64,000 nucleotides of DNA from Desulfosarcina sp. BuS5 (GTDB lineage Bacteria > Desulfobacterota > Desulfobacteria > Desulfobacterales > BuS5). A program made the position numbers and the translations under genes. The stretch is taken from the NCBI RefSeq assembly GCF_028752835.1, contig NZ_CP087952.1:663041-727040 (forward strand), given 5' to 3'. The notes under the pieces were generated by a model, which saw only the letters and a program-made list of their open reading frames with translations, was not told where the DNA came from and searched no databases. How positions within the stretch are numbered: position 1 is the stretch's first letter; each line of letters starts with the position of its first letter. Shown here piece by piece: positions 24,822-33,948 of the stretch.

Positions 24822-27098
24822 TTATAACCCGGACAATATTGTTCGCGCCTGATCTGCCTCCGGGAAACTATTACTAAGTCGGAGGGCCGTTTCGAGTTCT
24901 TTTTTGGCTAAATCTTTTTTACCTTGTTTATTATACGCCAGCCCCAGATGATAATGTATGATTGCATTTCCTGAAAGTTTTTCCAAGCTGTCGCTAAATT
25001 CGCTTATAGCGCTGTCATATAATCCTTTATTGTAATAAATCCAGCCAAGTGTATCCATTACACCAGGATCAAGGGGGAGCTTTTCCTTAGCCTTTTGTGC
25101 GAATTTAAGGGCCTCATTGAGATCTTTATTATGTTCAACAAGCAGATATGCAAGGTTGTTGGCTGCCGGGGCAAAATCAGGGTCGACCTTTAATGCCGCC
25201 CTGTAATGTTTTTCTGAAATATCGAACTTTTTCTGTGTATCGTAAATAATTCCCAGAAGCATGTGCGGCGCTGTCTGATCAGGATTTTTGCTTAAAATGG
25301 TCTCTATCTGTTCAATAGCTTTATCTTCATTTTTTTCAGCAAGATATAATTTTGCCAGTGAATAATACGGGCGGATAAAATCAGGATCCTCTTGTATGGC
25401 TGTTTTAAAAGCCGCCTCAGCGCTATTATAATCTTTTTTTGCAAGAAATAGTCCTCCCTGCAAATGATGTATCATAGAATTGACAGGTGGTATATCCCCC
25501 ACCTTTTTAATCTGCTCGTCACATTTTTTAATACCGTTTCCATAATCATTTTTGGCAGCATAAAGCATGACCACATTGGAAAAAACATCCATGAGCCTGG
25601 GATTTATTTCCAAAGCTTTGTTAAAATTTACCATGGCAGCATCATAATCATTACTCATCCGATAAATAAGACCAAGCCTGAAATATCCGGCCGGGTTTTC
25701 GGGAGCTGCTTTTATCAACCATTCATAATTTGATTTCGCTTTCTTAAATTGTTTCCCTGCCATAAAGACATTACCTAGAATCAATCTGGCCCTGTAGTTA
25801 TTGGGCAAAACCGCGAGTATTTCTTCAGCCTCCTTTTGGGCAAGCTCCAGGGATCGTTCGCGCAGATATATTTCAGAAAGGAGTATCCGGGCCTTTATAT
25901 TACCTGGTTGAAGCTCAACGGCTTTGACCAGGGCAGATTTAGCCATATTAGGCTCTTTTTTACCAAGATGAGCGACACCTTTAAAGTAATACGCCATGGC
26001 AGCTTGAGGTTCTTCGTCTATGATCTGGTCCAGCAGAACTGTGGCCCCGGTAAAATCCTTTTTAAATAACATAACTTCGCTATTAAGCATTCTGGTGGGA
26101 AAATATTTCGGCCTTTTTTTCAAAATCTCTTTAATCTGTTCTTCAGCAGCGGCAATCTCCCTGTTTTTAAAATAGAATCTGGCGATATTATCCATTATTC
26201 CGACATTCTCAGGCTGGAGCTCATGTGCTTTCTTGTACATTGCCAAGGCTTTATCTTTATTGCCCGAAGTATAATAAAATGATGCTGAAGCCATAAGTGG
26301 TTTAATATTCCCAGGATCGACTTTAATTGCTTCAAGCATTTCTGCCTCAGCCTTTTTATTCTTTTTTTGACTGAAATAAAAATTTCCCAGTATGATATGA
26401 AGATCTGAATTTTCAGGGTTCATTTTTATTGAATTTTTGAGTTCAGTCTCCGCAAGATCAAATTCTTTTTTTCTTAAATAAAAACTGAATAAGGCAAGGT
26501 GCGGCTTAACGGCTTTTTTATCAATTTTCACCACCTGCTTCAGGGCATCCTCGGCTTCTGCTAATTTTCCTTTACGCAGCAGCAGATTGCTCAGGCCCAT
26601 ATATGCCCGTATCTGTTTGCCGTCGATTTTTATTATATTCTTTAAAACAGATTCGGATTTTTCTATATTTTGCTCAAGTTCAAACAGGCCGGCCAGCAGA
26701 AACAAGGCGTCAATATTATTTGGTTCCTTTGCAAGCACAGCATCAACTTTTTTTCTTGATTCCTTTAATCGTTTCCCCAGCATCAGTAAAGTAGCGAGTT
26801 TCAACTGTGCTTCCGTGTCATCAGGATCGAGCTTGACCGCCATGGAATAAGCCTTGAACGCGCCTCCCGGGTTCCCCAGTTTCAGACACGTTTTCCCAAG
26901 ATGTTGATAAACTTCAACATATTCCGGGTCAATCTGTAATGCATTTTTAAATTGAATTTCCGCGCTCTTATATTCGCCTTTTTCAAAATACGTTTTCCCG
27001 CTTTCAAGATATGAGGTTTTTTTTTCTTCGTCGGATGAGCAGCCGCATATTGCGACAAAGGCAAGAATAACGAGCAGAAAAGATTTTATAATAGTCAT
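24822..27098 (-). CDS. TPR-repeat lipoprotein (PEP-CTERM PrsT-like)
   Basis: A 758-residue exported protein. The signal peptide ends in VAICGC with a lipobox Cys at residue 20, so it should be lipid-anchored. The rest is about 20 tandem tetratricopeptide repeats from residue 30 to the end (for example YLESGKTYFEKGEYKSAEIQ), a scaffold for protein contacts. The overall form resembles the TPR lipoproteins found with exosortase/PEP-CTERM and polysaccharide export loci. The start of the coiled-coil gene lies 6 nt downstream. No exosortase is present in this window. Confidence 0.8.
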   Translation of the reverse strand: MTIIKSFLLVILAFVAICGCSSDEEKKTSYLESGKTYFEKGEYKSAEIQFKNALQIDPEYVEVYQHLGKTCLKLGNPGGAFKAYSMAVKLDPDDTEAQLKLATLLMLGKRLKESRKKVDAVLAKEPNNIDALFLLAGLFELEQNIEKSESVLKNIIKIDGKQIRAYMGLSNLLLRKGKLAEAEDALKQVVKIDKKAVKPHLALFSFYLRKKEFDLAETELKNSIKMNPENSDLHIILGNFYFSQKKNKKAEAEMLEAIKVDPGNIKPLMASASFYYTSGNKDKALAMYKKAHELQPENVGIMDNIARFYFKNREIAAAEEQIKEILKKRPKYFPTRMLNSEVMLFKKDFTGATVLLDQIIDEEPQAAMAYYFKGVAHLGKKEPNMAKSALVKAVELQPGNIKARILLSEIYLRERSLELAQKEAEEILAVLPNNYRARLILGNVFMAGKQFKKAKSNYEWLIKAAPENPAGYFRLGLIYRMSNDYDAAMVNFNKALEINPRLMDVFSNVVMLYAAKNDYGNGIKKCDEQIKKVGDIPPVNSMIHHLQGGLFLAKKDYNSAEAAFKTAIQEDPDFIRPYYSLAKLYLAEKNEDKAIEQIETILSKNPDQTAPHMLLGIIYDTQKKFDISEKHYRAALKVDPDFAPAANNLAYLLVEHNKDLNEALKFAQKAKEKLPLDPGVMDTLGWIYYNKGLYDSAISEFSDSLEKLSGNAIIHYHLGLAYNKQGKKDLAKKELETALRLSNSFPEADQARTILSGL

Positions 27099-27247
27099 TT
27101 GAAATCTCCAGGTTCTTTATTTTATTATCGTCTGATTTTCATAAGGGAACTGGAAGGAAATAATCTACGCATATCGTGCAAATTTTTTGTTCGTCTTCAA
27201 GGCGTGGTAACAGTTGCATAGTGAACTATACAACTGTTACCGCAACG

Positions 27248-27352
27248 TATAGATTGTCAGATAATAAATTTTACAAGGCCAGAGGGAGGAAGGCGTATTG
27301 TAATACTCCAACGACCGATAACGCAGTGAAATTATTTATGTGACAATCTATA
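27248..27352. repeat. Full copy of the TATAGAYYGTCA palindromic repeat
   Basis: A 105-bp copy bounded by TATAGATTGTCAGATAA and TTATGTGACAATCTATA, with the core in the same orientation as the copy at 22162. It lies between the TPR lipoprotein start (27098) and the TIGR03790 gene stop (27387), upstream of the three-gene operon. Confidence 0.85.
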
Positions 27353-27386
27353 GAAGACGGACAAAAGGGCAAACAGAATGCGTAGA

Positions 27387-28652
27387 TTATTTTCTGTAAG
27401 TTCCCTTAAAAGGTCGGTACAATGGATCACCAATCAGCACCATTTTCCAGGACAAACAAGGAACGCTGATAATATAGACTTCGGCCAGGTTCAAATATCC
27501 GTCTACAAGAAATCCGAAGAATATTTCCGGCACCGGAAATGCCTGCACATACGGCTCGCCAACAGGGCCTATGGTTGCGGCGATCCCTTTTTCAAGCATC
27601 ATTTTACACCAGACCCGGCTCTCTTTTTTTTTCAATGTTACGCACTCGCTGCTTGCAATGTGATATCCCACAGAACCCGGCGCCCATGAAAAAGAGTCAA
27701 TATAAGAAGCAAGGCTGTACCAGCCGCAATACAGAGCAGCATCAGGACAATCATCCTTCTTGAAAAGTTCTTTCGTGCTATCAATGACAACGGGCAGGAT
27801 GCCTCTCTTTTTTACGAGTTTCGCGGCTTGATGTATGGATTTGTCGTATATTTCATACGCTGAGAGTATTTTATTTTTTTTTTCTTCCCACCTTGCGTCA
27901 AAATATGCCGTCCCTTGTAATCCGGTTTGCTCAGCTTTTATGCTGTCATCAATTATCCTTTTAACAATATTATAAGACGGACCATCCAGCCTGCTTACCA
28001 TCAATATATCTTTTTTTTTAAATGCCAACGCCTTGTCTTTAAAGCCGATATAATAAGGATTGGGAAGCCACCCGGAGAGCTTATACTCTTTGTTCAGCAC
28101 AAGCGTAATTTCAGAATCAAGAGAAGCCGTTTTGTCCATTACACCACGCTGCTTCTTTTTTCCCTTTGATCTCTTCAGCGCCTTTTGCAGCTTTTTTGTT
28201 TTTTTCTTGTCCTCTGCTTTCAGTATTTTTAGTTCTTTCTCAATATTCAACTTTTTATCGTCGAATTCGTCTATTTCAATTTTTTCTTTTTTACTCAACG
28301 GTGGAGCTGCAACCCTTAAAGGGAGACCATACATTAGCAGAATACAACGAATCCGCCCTGTTACATTATTATTTTTTAAAAAAGTTCTAACCGGCGCAGC
28401 TACTTTCATTTCATAGGCCATCCGGCTGCAGGTCTCTTTTTCGGTGATATCTAATTTTAACAAATTAGCCCCGGGAATTTTTCTTTTTTCCATATAATAT
28501 TTGGCAAGTTCAATGCTCTTAGGGTTATTCTTATCAGCAAGGAGAAGAATCTCCCCAGGTGAAAGAGCAAAAGACGGAGATGATGTAAAGCAGACTGCCA
28601 AAAACACAAAAATGACGTAACGATAATGCCAGAAATTTTCAAATTTCACCAT
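27387..28652 (-). CDS. TIGR03790 family secreted protein
   Basis: The 421-residue protein has a signal peptide (hydrophobic stretch at about 13-27, cleavage near SFA) followed by LSPGEILLLADKNNPKSIEL, then YYMEKRKIP and CILLMYGLPLRV. These match the uncharacterised family TIGR03790, which is described as occurring almost only in genomes that also carry exosortase. A basic, Lys-rich insertion at about 125-170 is likely a flexible loop. The C-terminal part has GYHIASSECVTL and GIAATIGPVGEPY. It lies upstream of the TPR/coiled-coil/ATPase-OmpA operon and in the same orientation, so a shared envelope role is plausible. Confidence 0.75.
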   Translation of the reverse strand: MVKFENFWHYRYVIFVFLAVCFTSSPSFALSPGEILLLADKNNPKSIELAKYYMEKRKIPGANLLKLDITEKETCSRMAYEMKVAAPVRTFLKNNNVTGRIRCILLMYGLPLRVAAPPLSKKEKIEIDEFDDKKLNIEKELKILKAEDKKKTKKLQKALKRSKGKKKQRGVMDKTASLDSEITLVLNKEYKLSGWLPNPYYIGFKDKALAFKKKDILMVSRLDGPSYNIVKRIIDDSIKAEQTGLQGTAYFDARWEEKKNKILSAYEIYDKSIHQAAKLVKKRGILPVVIDSTKELFKKDDCPDAALYCGWYSLASYIDSFSWAPGSVGYHIASSECVTLKKKESRVWCKMMLEKGIAATIGPVGEPYVQAFPVPEIFFGFLVDGYLNLAEVYIISVPCLSWKMVLIGDPLYRPFKGTYRK

Positions 28653-28705
28653 AGCTCAGCTTTGACATCTGATGGCCGATGTTATGACCAACCCCCATTT
28701 TTAAA

Positions 28706-29497
28706 TTATTCTAATGTTCTTTCTATGAATTGCAAAGAATCTATTAAATGTTTAAATGAAAAGACTTCCAGAGAGACTACTCCTGAAAAGCGTTTTAGAA
28801 TATTTATAACCTTATCGGATTCCTTTTGAGATAATCTGTCAAGTGAGATATGATCTCTATTGTTTTCAACTCCGTGAACATGCAGGATCGGTACCAGTTG
28901 GAAATATTTGTTAAAAACCTCTTCAATATTTTTTTTCTGCAATATAAGGTGTCCCAGATCGAGACAGACCTTAAGATTAAAATCTCTTATTATATTTTCA
29001 ACCCATTCAAACGGATAGATAAGGGTTTCTATGGACAGGCTTTCGCACTTTATTCCCCTTGTTATTAACATCTCCATGCCGGTCCTGATAAAATCCTGCC
29101 ATGTTGGTAAACTCTTATCATCCTGACAAGTATTATCGTATTCAAAGTGAAGTGTATGTGTGGAAGGGTGTAATATAGATGTGAGGCCCATGACCATTTC
29201 GATGGTTTCCACTGCTTTTATCCGTTTTGCTTTATTATAACTGCCGAGGAAGATATCAAGGGGCAGATGAACATTAAAAGTAATATCAAAACCATCCGCC
29301 AATGAACGTAAAGTTTTAATCTCCCGTAGGCCAGGAAGGCTCTCCGGCGAACTTTCAAACAAGATCAGCTCGATTTCATCCAGATATGGAGCCAGCATTT
29401 TCACATTGGAGATAATATTATCAGGATATATATAGGAGGTTGTACAGAGTTTAAATGGATATCTTTTTTTGTAAGACTTTTCTATCGGTTTGTACAT
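28706..29497 (-). CDS. cbiR: Cobamide remodelling phosphodiesterase CbiR (probable)
   Basis: The 263-residue soluble protein looks like a TIM-barrel of the AP-endonuclease-2/xylose-isomerase superfamily, with metal-ligand-type segments FNVHLPLD, HTLHFEYD, SIETLIYP, CLDLGH and ILHVHGV. CbiR, described in Akkermansia and found in Desulfobacterota, cleaves the nucleotide loop of unsuitable cobamides so that they can be rebuilt with a preferred lower ligand. It is the last gene of the cobamide cluster, 19 nt after cbiB, whose product acts on the released intermediate. Family assignment is from fold pattern and context; another sugar-phosphate isomerase-like role is possible. Confidence 0.62.
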   Translation of the reverse strand: MYKPIEKSYKKRYPFKLCTTSYIYPDNIISNVKMLAPYLDEIELILFESSPESLPGLREIKTLRSLADGFDITFNVHLPLDIFLGSYNKAKRIKAVETIEMVMGLTSILHPSTHTLHFEYDNTCQDDKSLPTWQDFIRTGMEMLITRGIKCESLSIETLIYPFEWVENIIRDFNLKVCLDLGHLILQKKNIEEVFNKYFQLVPILHVHGVENNRDHISLDRLSQKESDKVINILKRFSGVVSLEVFSFKHLIDSLQFIERTLE

Positions 29498-29516
29498 TTT
29501 TTATCCGGAAATATTT

Positions 29517-30455
29517 TCATATGATACTAATTAGAAGCAGACCAATCAGGGAGGCGACCAGCATAAGATCAGAAGCTTTTGGTATATGATCAATGCCAAC
29601 GCCATTAAACTTTTGGCCGATATACGGTTTGTTGACAATTTTTCCAAAATATTCATTTGGACCGCCAAGCCTGACGCATAATGTACCTGCAAAGGCGGCC
29701 TCGGAAAACCCTGCATTAGGGCTTGAATGTTTCCTGCCGTCCTTGAGCGCCGATTTAAATGCCTGTGATCCTCTGCCTGCAAGTATTTGAGCAGATAATG
29801 ATATAAATAGAACAGAAATACGCGCCGGCAAAAAATTGGCGACATCATCAATCCGTGCGGCAGGCTTTCCGAATTCAAGATATCTTTCATTCTTATAACC
29901 TACCATGGAATCCAATGTGTTGACCATTTTATATGCCATGGCAAGGGGAGCGCCTCCAAGGGCAGCAAAAAAAAGCGGTGAAACCACGCCATCTGCAAAA
30001 TTTTCAGCAACAGTTTCCACGGTGGCCCTTGCCACGCCTTGCTCCGTTAACGGCGCAACATCTCTGCCAACGATATAAGAGACTTTGCGTTTCGCTTCAT
30101 TCAATCGATTCTGCTTTAAAGATGCATAGACGTCCATAGCTGCATCGTTAAGTGATTTGGAGGAAATTGAGTAATATATAATAATAATCTCAACAACGAC
30201 TTTTAAGCCGGAATCTATTAACCCTGCTGTTGCAACCAGGAGAAAGATGATGGCCCATGTCAAAATAATCAGTGCTACAGCAAACAGCGCACCGGACCAG
30301 GATAATTTTAAATTGAGCGATCTGAAGCGGGGTTCTGCAAATGTTATTGCTTTGCCCATTAACCGTACAGGATGTGGAAAGTTGTGCGGATCACCTATTA
30401 CAAGATCGAGCGCAAAGGCCGTCGGAAGTATCAAAAAAGAAAAGAATTGCTCCAT
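29517..30455 (-). CDS. cbiB: Adenosylcobinamide-phosphate synthase CbiB
   Basis: CbiB (CobD in Pseudomonas naming) attaches (R)-1-aminopropan-2-ol phosphate to adenosylcobyric acid. It is an inner-membrane protein. The 312-residue sequence has the expected hydrophobic segments and the family signatures DLVIGDPHNFPHPVRLMGK near the N-terminus, ENFADGVVSPLFFAALGG, YKMVNTLDSMVGYKN and SPNAGFSEAAFAG. The start at 30455 lies 4 nt after the cobD stop. Length is normal. Confidence 0.94.
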   Translation of the reverse strand: MEQFFSFLILPTAFALDLVIGDPHNFPHPVRLMGKAITFAEPRFRSLNLKLSWSGALFAVALIILTWAIIFLLVATAGLIDSGLKVVVEIIIIYYSISSKSLNDAAMDVYASLKQNRLNEAKRKVSYIVGRDVAPLTEQGVARATVETVAENFADGVVSPLFFAALGGAPLAMAYKMVNTLDSMVGYKNERYLEFGKPAARIDDVANFLPARISVLFISLSAQILAGRGSQAFKSALKDGRKHSSPNAGFSEAAFAGTLCVRLGGPNEYFGKIVNKPYIGQKFNGVGIDHIPKASDLMLVASLIGLLLISII

Positions 30456-30459
30456 GTTG

Positions 30460-31542
30460 TTATAATTTTTTGATTATTGCTGTAAGTTTTTCCGCGAAAT
30501 TATCATTTACATCACCTGCTTGCAGAGAAAACCGGATAAATTGATCTGATAAACCGACAAAGTTGGCGCAATTTCTTATAAGTACCCTCTCCTGCAGCAG
30601 ATGTTTACATATGAAATCCGCACTGAGTCCGCCGTATAATTTTGCAAGGATAAAGGTAGCCTGGCCGGGAAAGAGTTTAATTTTATCAAGCGCTTTAAAT
30701 CTTTTTAAAAATTTTTCTTTTTCTATATGAATAAAAGCCCTGGTTTGATCAATAAAAAGATCAACCTCATCTTTTTGCTCCATAAGATAGATAACTGCCG
30801 CCTGGGCAAGTACATTCATTGTCCAGGGCATGGCGGCCAATCGAAATTTTTCAATAATACCGGCGCTTGAAATCATAAATCCTATTCTCAAACCGGGTAT
30901 TCTGAAAATTTTGGACATGGAATTCAAAACAATTATATTATCGATGCCTCTATTTACCATGCTCTCATTGCTTGCAGAGTTTACAAACTGCAAATATGAT
31001 TCATCAATAATAAATAATTTATCATGGTTGTACCGGCATATTTTTTCAAGTTCCACAGCCGGTACAAGATTACCTGTCGGATTATTCGGGTTGCAGATAA
31101 AAACCGCATCAAAATCATTAACAGAATCATTTATTGAGTTTATATCATGCTTAAAATCATCCGTTTCCCCTGCCGTTAAATATTGATGCGGTATATTATT
31201 CATTATACAGGCATCAGCATAATCTGCATATGTAGGGCCGAATATAAGCGCTTTTTTTATTTTCAAAACTCTTGGAATTGAATAAATAAACTCTGTAGTA
31301 CCATTACCCGCTATTACCAGTTTATCTAAAATTTCATTTCTTTCCGCAAAAGCAATCCTGGCTTTAGCTGCATCCACTTCAGGCAGGCAGCATATGGAAT
31401 CGACCTTTTCTTTGATAAATGCCAGCAGACCCGGCATGGGGCCAATAGGATTTACATTGCTGCTCATGTCTATTATATCGGATGGTTTGCATCCCAGCAT
31501 ATTCGCTGTTTTCAATATGTTTCCGCCGTGCCCTGTAAGCAT
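30460..31542 (-). CDS. cobD: Threonine-phosphate decarboxylase CobD
   Basis: CobD is a PLP enzyme that makes (R)-1-aminopropan-2-ol phosphate, the linker used by CbiB encoded next door. The 360-residue protein begins HGGNILKTANMLGC, typical of the family, and has the SMSKIFRIPGLRIGF block with the PLP-binding Lys and the conserved Arg nearby. ICNPNNPTG and IIDESYLQF are the usual fold-type I cofactor-binding stretches. It lies between cobS (15 nt) and cbiB (4 nt). Confidence 0.92.
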   Translation of the reverse strand: MLTGHGGNILKTANMLGCKPSDIIDMSSNVNPIGPMPGLLAFIKEKVDSICCLPEVDAAKARIAFAERNEILDKLVIAGNGTTEFIYSIPRVLKIKKALIFGPTYADYADACIMNNIPHQYLTAGETDDFKHDINSINDSVNDFDAVFICNPNNPTGNLVPAVELEKICRYNHDKLFIIDESYLQFVNSASNESMVNRGIDNIIVLNSMSKIFRIPGLRIGFMISSAGIIEKFRLAAMPWTMNVLAQAAVIYLMEQKDEVDLFIDQTRAFIHIEKEKFLKRFKALDKIKLFPGQATFILAKLYGGLSADFICKHLLQERVLIRNCANFVGLSDQFIRFSLQAGDVNDNFAEKLTAIIKKL

Positions 31543-31557
31543 TCTATCCCCTCTTGA

Positions 31558-32310
31558 TTATATTGAGACCAGCAGGAAAAGCATAGCTTCTATGGTCTCT
31601 GTCATAGCCCCAAGCATATCACCTGTAATGCAGCCCAATCGTTTTTTGTAATAGATCAAAATAAAAATGGTTAAACCTATAAAAAGAGCATTAAGCCACA
31701 ATCCCCTCCATCCAAGAAAAAAAGAAAGCGCTATCGGTACAAGCAGCCCGCTGAAATCGGTAAGGCTTAATGGCTCATCAAAAAGATCATAACCTGTGCC
31801 GTCTGATTTCCTGCCATAGTTTAAAAACTTTATCCCAAATAACGTGCTTCCCCTTGAATAGGCCGGAATCAATATAAGCAAAAGAGACCTTTTATAATCG
31901 AGGCACATGATACCGCAATATTTAATCGATAAAGCACATAGGATTGCAATAAGTCCCATCACGCCGATCCTGCTGTCTTTCATAATTGAAAGTACTTTTT
32001 CGTTTGACCTGTGCCCAAGCAATCCATCTGCAGCATCGCCAAGGCCATCAATATGAAAAGCGCCGGTCAAAATCACGAGCAAGACAACATCTAAAACCGC
32101 TACAACAGGGGCGGGCCAGATGAGCAAAAAGATTTGGTCAGAGATAGAAACTATTGTCCCTATAATAATGCCGACAATGGGGAAAAAAGCAACCATCCCC
32201 CTTGGGTCATATATCCCGGGTTTTCCCAATGGCAGAATTGTTATAAATTGAATAGCTGCTAATAAGCGATTCATGACATTTAAAATTTTCAGTTTCAATT
32301 TTTCGTCCAC
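31558..32310 (-). CDS. cobS: Adenosylcobinamide-GDP ribazoletransferase CobS
   Basis: CobS joins adenosylcobinamide-GDP to alpha-ribazole (phosphate), the final assembly reaction, in the membrane. The 250-residue protein has RLLAAIQFITILPLG at the start, the motif DGLGDAADGLLGH with its acidic metal-binding residues, and several membrane segments. The frame opens at a GTG (32310); an ATG at 32274 just before the conserved RLLAAIQF stretch is an equally good start. It follows the beta-propeller gene by 5 nt. Confidence 0.93.
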   Translation of the reverse strand: MDEKLKLKILNVMNRLLAAIQFITILPLGKPGIYDPRGMVAFFPIVGIIIGTIVSISDQIFLLIWPAPVVAVLDVVLLVILTGAFHIDGLGDAADGLLGHRSNEKVLSIMKDSRIGVMGLIAILCALSIKYCGIMCLDYKRSLLLILIPAYSRGSTLFGIKFLNYGRKSDGTGYDLFDEPLSLTDFSGLLVPIALSFFLGWRGLWLNALFIGLTIFILIYYKKRLGCITGDMLGAMTETIEAMLFLLVSI

Positions 32311-32315
32311 ATTCC

Positions 32316-33239
32316 TTATTTTGCAATTCGTATAAGACGGATTTCACTTTTAACCAGATCTGGCACTGCAATAAGCAGTTTATCGCCTTTATCTACTATA
32401 CAAAAATCGGCAGGTCCTTCAAAACCGCCTGCTATGTTTTTAATTCCTGAAACCTGGGAATATTTTAAAAGAGTTTTCGATTTCCAGTCAGTTATCAGAA
32501 AACAGCCGGTCTTAAGCTGCACAAGGCCATCGAGCATTCCAAGATCTTTAATATGTATATCGGGTTTTCCCTCATGATCAAATGAATATAAACCCTGATC
32601 TGAACCGTTCATGTCAAAACCGACTGCAAACAGGGAACCATCCTGACCGGGACAGAGGCCGTTGGGTTCGAAAAAAAGATCCCTTGCAAAAAGTGAAACC
32701 TTTGGTTCAATCTTATGATTTAGGAAGTCTGCAGGTTGGATCAGATAAATCTTTTTCCCGGAGCTGTCACTGATGAATAAGTTATTGTCAATAACCGTGG
32801 GGTCGTTGGCAAAAATAGCTCCCGGCAGATCAATTTTCCGGCCCAGGAGGGTTTTTAAATCAAAAATCCAGACCAGATCAATATCAGCAACCCAAAGTTT
32901 GCCGTTTTTAATCCATATTCCCTTTGGTTTATTAAGAGTATAACCGGAAACAGAGAATATATTATCTTCTATTATTTTACCTTTCAGAGAGACTTTGCTG
33001 ATTTTTCCTTTTCCGTCCCTTAAAGTCGGATTAAGAACCGAACCGAACTGACTGACATATAAAACCTTATCTTTTGGATCAAAAGCCACCGATTCGGGGT
33101 GCATAAAACCTGTTATCGATCTATCGGATATTACGGAACTTCCTTTTGTGTTCCCGGCCATAGCGTTATCAGATAGTCCGGTTTGCAAAACTGTTATAAA
33201 TAAAAATATGATAATTTGTTGCAATATTATTTTTTTCAT
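32316..33239 (-). CDS. Exported SMP-30/NHL-like beta-propeller protein
   Basis: The start is set at the ATG at 33239, which follows a GGTGAAG site; TTG/GTG codons just upstream are alternatives. The 307-residue product has a signal peptide (hydrophobic core at about 4-20, AMA-like cleavage) and then repeated blades such as HPESVAFDPKDKVLYVSQFG, KPKGIWIKNGKLWVADIDLV and EPNGLCPGQDGSLFAVGFD, the pattern of SMP-30/gluconolactonase-like six-bladed propellers. It sits inside the cobamide operon, 5 nt from cobS. A periplasmic sugar-lactone or binding role is possible, but no catalytic claim can be made. Confidence 0.65.
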   Translation of the reverse strand: MKKIILQQIIIFLFITVLQTGLSDNAMAGNTKGSSVISDRSITGFMHPESVAFDPKDKVLYVSQFGSVLNPTLRDGKGKISKVSLKGKIIEDNIFSVSGYTLNKPKGIWIKNGKLWVADIDLVWIFDLKTLLGRKIDLPGAIFANDPTVIDNNLFISDSSGKKIYLIQPADFLNHKIEPKVSLFARDLFFEPNGLCPGQDGSLFAVGFDMNGSDQGLYSFDHEGKPDIHIKDLGMLDGLVQLKTGCFLITDWKSKTLLKYSQVSGIKNIAGGFEGPADFCIVDKGDKLLIAVPDLVKSEIRLIRIAK

Positions 33240-33272
33240 ATTCTTCACCAAAACCTTAATTTTTTTCTCATT

Positions 33273-33417
33273 TAGTGTCCGCCCATAAATGAGGATTTTT
33301 GTTCAAGATCAAGGCCTGCGCAAAAAATAACCGCAGGCATATATTTGATATTCCGAGGATTATTTTTTGCGCATAACGCAGATATTGGGCAAAAAGACCA
33401 TTTATGGATGGACACTA
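33273..33417. mobile_element. 145-bp palindromic MITE at the 3' end of cobU
   Basis: TAGTGTCCGCCCATAAATG at 33273-33291 and its reverse complement at 33399-33417 form 19-bp ends with two mismatches. Inner arms TGCGCAAAAAATAA and TTATTTTTTGCGCA form a second palindrome. TA lies at both outer edges, as expected for elements using TA targets (IS630/mariner type). The right end supplies the TAG stop codon of cobU, so the insertion landed at the very end of that gene. Confidence 0.75.
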
Positions 33418-33948
33418 TTTAATTTTAACAGGAATACCCGCTACCATCCATATAACCTGATCCGCAGCAGCGGCGATATGCTGATTGGCGAATCCGGCGG
33501 CATCTCTGAACATCCGCGCGAGTCCGTTCTCCGGCACGATTCCTGTTCCTACTTCATTAGAGACCATTATAACGGAACATTTCGCTTTTTTAACAGCATC
33601 CATAAGCTTTTGTACATTTTCCAGAATGTAATCGATCCGGCTGGTCTTTAAAAGAAGGTTGGTTATCCAAAGCGTAATGCAGTCCACAAGGATAATATCC
33701 GAAGTTTCTCCATGTTCTGTTATAGCTTTGTGCAGGTTCAGCGGTTCTTCGACTGTTGTCCAGGTATTGTCCCTTTCTTCCTGGTGACGAGCCACCCTCT
33801 CCTCCATCTCATCATCATAAGGAACACATGTTGCAATAAAAATCCTAATGTTGTCAGAAAATTGATCTGCAAGTTTTAGCGCCTGGCTGCTTTTGCCGCT
33901 TCTGCATCCACCTATTACCAAAATATTTTTTTTCTCGGGAAGGGTCAT
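33415..33948 (-). CDS. cobU: Adenosylcobinamide kinase/guanylyltransferase CobU
   Basis: CobU phosphorylates adenosylcobinamide and then transfers GMP to it, preparing the nucleotide-loop ligation. The 177-residue protein has P-loop GGCRSGKSS at about 14-22, the family motif HQEERDNTWTTVEEP with the His that accepts GMP, and LVDCITLWITNLL. The start overlaps the cobQ stop as ATGA. The stop codon TAG lies within the end of the 33273-33417 repeat, so the last residues may differ from the ancestral ones. Confidence 0.93.
   Translation of the reverse strand: MTLPEKKNILVIGGCRSGKSSQALKLADQFSDNIRIFIATCVPYDDEMEERVARHQEERDNTWTTVEEPLNLHKAITEHGETSDIILVDCITLWITNLLLKTSRIDYILENVQKLMDAVKKAKCSVIMVSNEVGTGIVPENGLARMFRDAAGFANQHIAAAADQVIWMVAGIPVKIK

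Noticed and set aside
33252-33414. A cobalamin riboswitch upstream of the genes after cobU
   Set aside because: The hairpins there are the arms of a palindromic MITE; no conserved B12-box-like sequence was seen.
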